Below, piece after piece: positions 54,201-58,553 of a DNA stretch of 58,553 nucleotides; within the stretch, counting starts at the first letter, position 1; each line of letters opens with the position of its first letter. Source of the stretch: a virus; IMG/VR virus record IMGVR_UViG_3300025000_000115, positions 1-58,553 of that record; one strand, given 5' to 3'. The notes beneath the pieces are model-generated. The model saw only the letters and a program-made list of their open reading frames with translations. It had not been told where the DNA came from and made no database searches. The translations under genes were made by a program, and so were the position numbers.

Positions 54201-56596
54201 TACTTACTCCCCTCGACGTACCACCCCATTATAATCCGTTTAACCGGACTACTGATACGTAGTTTGAACACCACATCTTTGCTTCGCCCCACCGATCTCC
54301 AGAGAACTCGCTTGCGGTACTCCCCTATTTTGCCCATTGAGCGGGTAGATTCTGGACCCCACGTCTTGCCACCGTCTTTACTGCGCGATAATCCGGCGAC
54401 TGGCTCGATTTCCTGTATGGCGAAAATAACTTTCGGCGCTGTCGTGTAGCCTGACCCGGCATTGGTTATGGTTATGCTGAATATTGAACCATGCAACACA
54501 CCGGCAACTGCTGCTGCTCCTGACCCGTTACCATCTACTGCTTGAAAAATAATAGCCGGGGCAGTCGTGTAGTCAGCACCCGCGTAAGTTAAATTAATAC
54601 CAGTGACACCGCCACCAGCAATTGCCGAATAAGCTGTTGCTGGTGAAATTACGTCACTTCGACCAACACCCGACTCAATATCTATCTGTAGTTCGTCAAT
54701 GAAAATATCGTCAAGTGACTCTCTGTCGTTCAGATGTTGTGTTGTCTGGATGCTCGTAATGGGCAAACCCGCGTCAGTATGGAACTTGCTGCTTAACTCA
54801 TAGATATTGCCAGTGTGAATGTCACCTACAAGATGCATGTTATTGAACCGCACGTAGCAATTAGCCCTGTCCCTGTGAACGTCATTGTCTATAAGGTTAT
54901 TGGTAGACCGCTCATGCCACATCTGACTTGTTGTGTCATATACAAAAGTCCAATCGTCTACAGGATTTGTTATCTGGTAGAAAGTATGTCCCTCATCGCT
55001 GTAACAGAAACCGAAACACTGCGTCAGGTCGGTTGATTGCGACATTTTGTAGACTATCGATTGCGGCGTAATTGGTGTCGGCGTATAACCGTTCAATTCC
55101 ACCACGCCGACGAAGCACGGGTTTTCGCCATCCCGCTCGTTTGCTAAGAAGAACGCCGAATTATTACCTCGTGCCACCGACCAGGGGGCGGGTGTACCAT
55201 AGTCAATTACTGCTCCCTGCATTCTGGAGAATGGGAAACCAAGAGCGGTTGGTGTAGCATTGTTATAAAATACTTCAGTTGTGTACTGTTTAATGAAGAA
55301 TAATTGTTCGTGCAGATTCAGCAGATTCGACACGCTATCGGATACTGCCTGAATGGGTGTTGTTGCAATGGCGTTCCACAGTAAACCATTATACAGTTCG
55401 GAAGCAAAAGCGTTCATCGTGCCATCAGTCACAATGAAATAGCCGTCGACATATTCGACATGTTGCGGCGTGAGAGTGAATGAGCTTCCTTCGGGTGTGC
55501 TAATCGTTACTGTAGGATTATCTGTATAATCAGGACTACCACCAGTAATAGTTATCGCCGTGACGACACCATCAACAGCGGTTGCGGTGGCTGTCGCATT
55601 ACCACCTGTTCCTGTTATTGTAACAATTGGTTGACTTATATAGCCGGAGCCACCGTTTATCAGATTGATTGCCGTAAGCGTTTTTACTGAAACTGCCGCC
55701 GTAGCCGTAGCCGTACCGCTGCTTATTACCACGAGTGGTGCTGTGTAATTTGACCCACCATTCGTAACGTCTATGCTGATAATCGAACCGGCAGTAGTGT
55801 CTAGACTGGCTGTCATGTCAGCCGTAGCATTTGTCACCGTGAGTACGGGCGCGGTGTATCCTGACCCAACAGCCGTAACGACAAACCCGACCAGAAGACC
55901 ACCGACCACTGTCGGGGTGATAACCGCACCAGTGCCTGTCGGGTCAGATATATTAACAACCGGAGTTCCTGTCAGAGCCTCGCTGTATGTACCAGCAACA
56001 ACAGGCGCAAGTGAATAACCTAAATTGACTTGTAGAACTGCACCTACTCCTGTCGCGTCGGTAATGGTCGCCGTCGGCGGTGTCGCAATATCGTATCCCG
56101 ATCCAGGGGCTGTTATTGTAATTGCCCCGACAGGTGATGTCGATATAGCGGGTAAAGCAGCAGCCTGCACTGCCGGTATATCAGCCTGCTGAGTGAACAC
56201 GCCTGTCAGAACGTTATAGATGTAACCGTGTGCACCATCCACAATCATTATCTGATTGCCGCCGATGCCGTTGGACAGCAGACCGTTCTCAGCCATACTC
56301 ACGCGGCCTGCTGACGTGGTGAGCGTTCCGAGTATCGTATGTACACCTGTTGTATCAATCGACACCAGTTTGTTGCTCTCGACAGCGTACAGTACGCCTG
56401 CAAGGGTAACGGCCCCACGGACAGGTGACGACAGACCTGATGAGAACAGGCGCTTGCCAGGAGCACCGATGAGCATCCCGACGCCTTTTTCGTTCGGCGC
56501 GGTGGCAAGTTCAGGATACAGATTTACGTATCGCTGAGACTCGAACGCGGTGGATCGGCCAGAATACGACGATGGAATAAACGGGAGTCTGCTCAT
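54200..56596 (-). CDS. Neck/plug protein, P22 gp10-like, with inserted repeats
   Basis: This 798 aa protein begins like P22 gp10 (RLPFIPSSYSGRSTAFESQR then YVNLYPELATAPNEKGVG) and ends with GKTWGPESTRSMGKIGEYRKR. P22 gp10 is 472 aa. Here about 270 residues (about 150-420) of GSGYxxPP repeats are inserted, and two more GSGYTTAPK-type repeats lie near the end. It should seal the packaged DNA below the portal. The repeats recur in the decoration-like protein at 1590-3335. Confidence 0.86.
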   Translation of the reverse strand: MSRLPFIPSSYSGRSTAFESQRYVNLYPELATAPNEKGVGMLIGAPGKRLFSSGLSSPVRGAVTLAGVLYAVESNKLVSIDTTGVHTILGTLTTSAGRVSMAENGLLSNGIGGNQIMIVDGAHGYIYNVLTGVFTQQADIPAVQAAALPAISTSPVGAITITAPGSGYDIATPPTATITDATGVGAVLQVNLGYSLAPVVAGTYSEALTGTPVVNISDPTGTGAVITPTVVGGLLVGFVVTAVGSGYTAPVLTVTNATADMTASLDTTAGSIISIDVTNGGSNYTAPLVVISSGTATATAAVSVKTLTAINLINGGSGYISQPIVTITGTGGNATATATAVDGVVTAITITGGSPDYTDNPTVTISTPEGSSFTLTPQHVEYVDGYFIVTDGTMNAFASELYNGLLWNAIATTPIQAVSDSVSNLLNLHEQLFFIKQYTTEVFYNNATPTALGFPFSRMQGAVIDYGTPAPWSVARGNNSAFFLANERDGENPCFVGVVELNGYTPTPITPQSIVYKMSQSTDLTQCFGFCYSDEGHTFYQITNPVDDWTFVYDTTSQMWHERSTNNLIDNDVHRDRANCYVRFNNMHLVGDIHTGNIYELSSKFHTDAGLPITSIQTTQHLNDRESLDDIFIDELQIDIESGVGRSDVISPATAYSAIAGGGVTGINLTYAGADYTTAPAIIFQAVDGNGSGAAAVAGVLHGSIFSITITNAGSGYTTAPKVIFAIQEIEPVAGLSRSKDGGKTWGPESTRSMGKIGEYRKRVLWRSVGRSKDVVFKLRISSPVKRIIMGWYVEGSK

Positions 56597-57324
56597 TATG
56601 ACATCCAGTCGCCGGATAGAATATCGTTACCCGTCTGTTCGCCTGTACCTGGTATGTCGATACGGCACACCGGTATTTCGTGGTTGATATTTTCTACGGT
56701 CTGCATGGCAATACGTGCGTCTTTCAGCAAGTCGGCGGGTATTGGCCCCTTCCGACCCATGACACGCCAGATTTTGCACGCCAGATTTTGCACGATTGCA
56801 TCGTAGTAAATAGGCTGGAATGTTACAACATCGGTGAGATTGACAAATTGCGTCAGATATTTTTGACTGTTCAGGAACAGTGTATAAACAGCGTCAGGTA
56901 TTGGATAGCAGGAAATCTGACCGAGATGACTGGTTTGCTGAGTCAGACCGGGTGTGTAATAAATTGCGTCAGGTCTATCGGTTGAAATCATGTTGTCGGA
57001 AATCGAATCGTAAATATCTTCATCCAGTATGTATACTGGATAATTGACCAGTGCGCTGTCTCTGATAAACGCACTTTCAATTTTAATTGGCTTACCAGTG
57101 TTGAAATTACCACCTGTACCGATGGTGTAGACACGCTGATTGGCTACCAGCGGGAAGGCCTCTTGGATGGTCGCCGCCAACATCAGACGGCGACCAGACC
57201 AAGAATTAAGCATCAGATTACAATGTCGCATACATTTCTGTAGCTCTGACTGTTCCGGTGTCTCGTCAAGACTCGTTGCCCCTATGACTTCCATTGATGC
57301 TACGAAAATGTCTTGAACGAGCAT
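56596..57324 (-). CDS. Tail accessory factor, P22 gp4-like
   Basis: This is a 242 aa protein with the P22 gp4 layout: an N-terminal helix (VQDIFVASMEVIGATSLDET), then CMRHCNLMLNSWSGRRLML, QEAFPLVANQRVYTIGTGG and a C-terminal ARIAMQTVENIN. P22 gp4 is shorter (about 166 aa). It extends the portal to form the first part of the neck. There is no lysozyme-like motif. It overlaps the stop of the gp10-like start by one base. Confidence 0.85.
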   Translation of the reverse strand: MLVQDIFVASMEVIGATSLDETPEQSELQKCMRHCNLMLNSWSGRRLMLAATIQEAFPLVANQRVYTIGTGGNFNTGKPIKIESAFIRDSALVNYPVYILDEDIYDSISDNMISTDRPDAIYYTPGLTQQTSHLGQISCYPIPDAVYTLFLNSQKYLTQFVNLTDVVTFQPIYYDAIVQNLACKIWRVMGRKGPIPADLLKDARIAMQTVENINHEIPVCRIDIPGTGEQTGNDILSGDWMS

Positions 57325-57330
57325 GATATG

Positions 57331-57861
57331 TTACTCCTTAGCCGGAATAGAAGCCACCAACGCCAGCAACGACGCTTTATTGTCTCGTGGCGTGTGTTTA
57401 ATACCAGCAGCGTCGAGTTGATCACGCAGCTGCTGATTGGTCGGTCCTTCTGATGGCTGTATCCATGTGTCAGATGGGTCTTTGGGTGCAGGTGCAGGTG
57501 CAGGTGCAGGTGCGAGGGGCAGGCCGAAACCGGTGTCAGGCACCTCGTCACCCTTCAGCTTTGAGATAGATTCATTCAGACCGGCGATAACTTCCTCGAA
57601 ATCTGCCTGCATGTCGGCGATAACCTGATCTTTAGCTGCAAGTGCTTCAGTCAGGCTTTGAATCTCGGCGTTCGTGGCGTCTGGTACAGGCGCTTGCGGT
57701 GTGTCCAGCACATTATACGGTTTGGTCGGTGGAATGACAGGCGCATCACGAGTAAGGTCCTCTTCATTTTCCACCCATCCCTGATTCAAATGGAACTCCA
57801 GGGACTCTTTACTGGTTACTATGTATGGATCACAGTCCTTCTTGAACAGCGTTGTCTTCAT
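57331..57861 (-). CDS. Coiled-coil protein with HeH/LEM-like C-terminus
   Basis: This is a 176 aa protein with ATG at 57861 (AGGGAGG upstream; the frame is open to 57903 without a site). A coiled-coil segment near residues 65-100 (LTEALAAKDQVIADMQADF) is followed by an Ala/Pro linker (APAPAPAPAPK). A C-terminal helix-extended-helix motif (TNQQLRDQLDAAGIKHTPRD then NKASLLALV) is typical of HeH/LEM or SAP-type DNA-binding modules. It lies next to the neck genes. Confidence 0.7.
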   Translation of the reverse strand: MKTTLFKKDCDPYIVTSKESLEFHLNQGWVENEEDLTRDAPVIPPTKPYNVLDTPQAPVPDATNAEIQSLTEALAAKDQVIADMQADFEEVIAGLNESISKLKGDEVPDTGFGLPLAPAPAPAPAPKDPSDTWIQPSEGPTNQQLRDQLDAAGIKHTPRDNKASLLALVASIPAKE

Positions 57862-57874
57862 TATTCCTCCCTTT

Positions 57875-58003
57875 CTACATCCAGTTAGGTAATTTGCCGT
57901 CACCTTTGGGTTGCTTGGCGACGGCTTTCTTGATGGCAGGCTTCTTGGTTTTCTTCTTGACTTTAGGTTTTACCACCTTACCGGCTGTCAGTATGTTTTT
58001 CAT
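57875..58003 (-). CDS. Lysine-rich 42 aa protein
   Basis: ATG at 58003 has GAGG upstream. About a third of the residues are Lys (KVVKPKVKKKTKKPAIKKAV), with no acidic residue except one Asp. It probably binds DNA or RNA, or neutralises DNA inside the virion. It is too short for the usual cut-off but its codons and site are consistent. Confidence 0.6.
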   Translation of the reverse strand: MKNILTAGKVVKPKVKKKTKKPAIKKAVAKQPKGDGKLPNWM

Positions 58004-58026
58004 TTTATACCTCGCGTTTTAGTTAT

Positions 58027-58428
58027 TTACATCCCTTGAACGTAGTTGGCACCAGCACCAAAAACAACAGTCACCGATAGGACATTGGGTTGCGCCACGA
58101 AAATATCACAGAATAGAGTGGCAGGACAGATGAATGTTTTAGTGGTGTCCGAGTTGTAATAATACGTGGTATCTGCGACAGAATATAGGTGAATATTATA
58201 CCAACCGGCAATATTCACCTGACCAGTTGCACCGGCAACAGGAAAATAAAAAACCACCGTGCCGGTCATTGCTGATGTAACCTGGCTCTTTGCCGGGTCA
58301 GGCACAGTGCCCTGCACCATACTTATACCACCACCATTCGTGCCAGCAGAAGTCTGACCGCCTGGCAGACAGAACGCTTGTGAACATAACGTAAGCACCA
58401 ACAGCAGACCGATTACCAGTGATTTCAT
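58027..58428 (-). CDS. Secreted small protein
   Basis: This 133 aa protein has an N-terminal Sec signal peptide (MKSLVIGLLLVLTLCSQAFC), a Gly/Thr/Ser-rich linker and a beta-rich domain (GTVVFYFPVAGATGQVNIAG; YYNSDTTKTFICPATLFCD). It contains one likely disulfide pair in the C-terminal part. It sits before the neck genes in the late operon. Its 3' neighbour across the circular join is the 42 aa lysine-rich gene. Confidence 0.7.
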   Translation of the reverse strand: MKSLVIGLLLVLTLCSQAFCLPGGQTSAGTNGGGISMVQGTVPDPAKSQVTSAMTGTVVFYFPVAGATGQVNIAGWYNIHLYSVADTTYYYNSDTTKTFICPATLFCDIFVAQPNVLSVTVVFGAGANYVQGM

Positions 58429-58553
58429 TTTAGACCTCGTTCATGATTAAAATTATTGTAACGACTGTGAGCATGATTACTCCAATAACGGTAGACGTCA
58501 TCTCAGACCTCCACGTAGGCTATTGTTCCGCAGGTTTTAATTCTAGCGACCTC
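58393..58553. repeat. Terminal direct repeat, second copy
   Basis: These 161 bases repeat positions 1-161 with the C/T difference at 58442/50. The 5' part of the gene at 58027-58428 and the start of the gene at 111-1343 are both inside, so there is no gene of its own. Confidence 0.95.
58430..58501 (-). CDS. 23-residue membrane microprotein (second copy from terminal repeat)
   Basis: This is the same frame as 38-109, repeated because of the terminal overlap, with Met in place of Ile at residue 20 from the C at 58442. Count it once in the genome. Confidence 0.5.
   Translation of the reverse strand: MTSTVIGVIMLTVVTIILIMNEV

Overview
The window is a nearly complete, circularly closed genome of a tailed bacteriophage. 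The first 161 bases (1-161) recur at 58393-58553 with one mismatch (T at 50, C at 58442), so the non-redundant unit is about 58,392 bp. The virion genes are those of a P22-type short-tailed phage: P22-like coat protein, scaffold, portal, gp4-like and gp10-like neck/plug proteins, gp7-like and two large ejection proteins, and a beta-helix tailspike. Promoters look like sigma70 (TTGACA, 16-17 bp, TATxxT) and ribosome sites are strong GGAGG, so the host is probably a Gram-negative proteobacterium. The host genus cannot be read from the sequence. No rRNA, CRISPR array or insertion sequence is visible. The only recombinase is a small resolvase-type serine recombinase.

Layout. Nearly everything runs leftward (minus strand) except a rightward replication block at 28.8-37.0 kb. 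(1) A divergent control region at 28.64-28.80 kb separates the two. (2) Rightward come an SAA-repeat protein, a tRNA-like element, a histone-H1-like (Hc1-type) protein, a proline-rich protein, a P-loop protein, a DUF2800 Cas4/RecB-like nuclease, a DUF2815 ssDNA-binding protein, ThyX and a family B DNA polymerase, ending at a strong hairpin at 37.03-37.06 kb. (3) Leftward from 28.6 kb come an SF2 helicase, a small membrane protein, a VRR-NUC nuclease, a cytosine-methylase-like protein, a TetR-like regulator, a prim-pol/D5-type helicase and a Dam-type methylase. Then follow small genes, the cassette array at 19.9-21.95 kb, and many short accessory genes down to 15.2 kb. (4) A non-coding, repeat-rich stretch lies at 14.6-15.2 kb. 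(5) Leftward from 14.6 kb are a possible small terminase, the resolvase, the large terminase, a GroES-like co-chaperonin, portal, scaffold, coat, a repeat-rich decoration or fibre protein and a glycosyltransferase-methyltransferase fusion. The operon continues through the circular junction at 58.4 kb into neck, ejection and tail genes, then lysozyme, a papain-like peptidase and secreted proteins, and ends at the 37.03-37.06 kb hairpin.

The most unusual part is 19.9-21.95 kb. Five short genes (methyltransferase, about 81 aa, 148 aa, 84 aa, 54 aa) are separated by 58-63 bp imperfect palindromes with the hallmarks of integron attC sites. Each has an AAC-ending core on the left, a GTTRRRY-like core on the right, an arm with one extra unpaired base on the same side, and a short central loop. 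One closely resembles the remembered aadA1 attC. All five point the same way, and all the genes run against the usual cassette polarity but with phage transcription. No integron integrase gene is visible. This looks like an integron cassette array (attC sites without an integrase) captured in a lytic-type phage operon, with a near-identical early promoter on each side.

Other notable cargo sits in the late operon: a radical SAM enzyme and a GNAT acetyltransferase between neck and ejection genes, an ATP-grasp ligase beside a HExxE protein, and at least five proteins with Sec or lipoprotein signal peptides. The genome also holds at least eight very small membrane proteins, and three tandem-repeat blocks whose units are 7, 7 and 46 bp.
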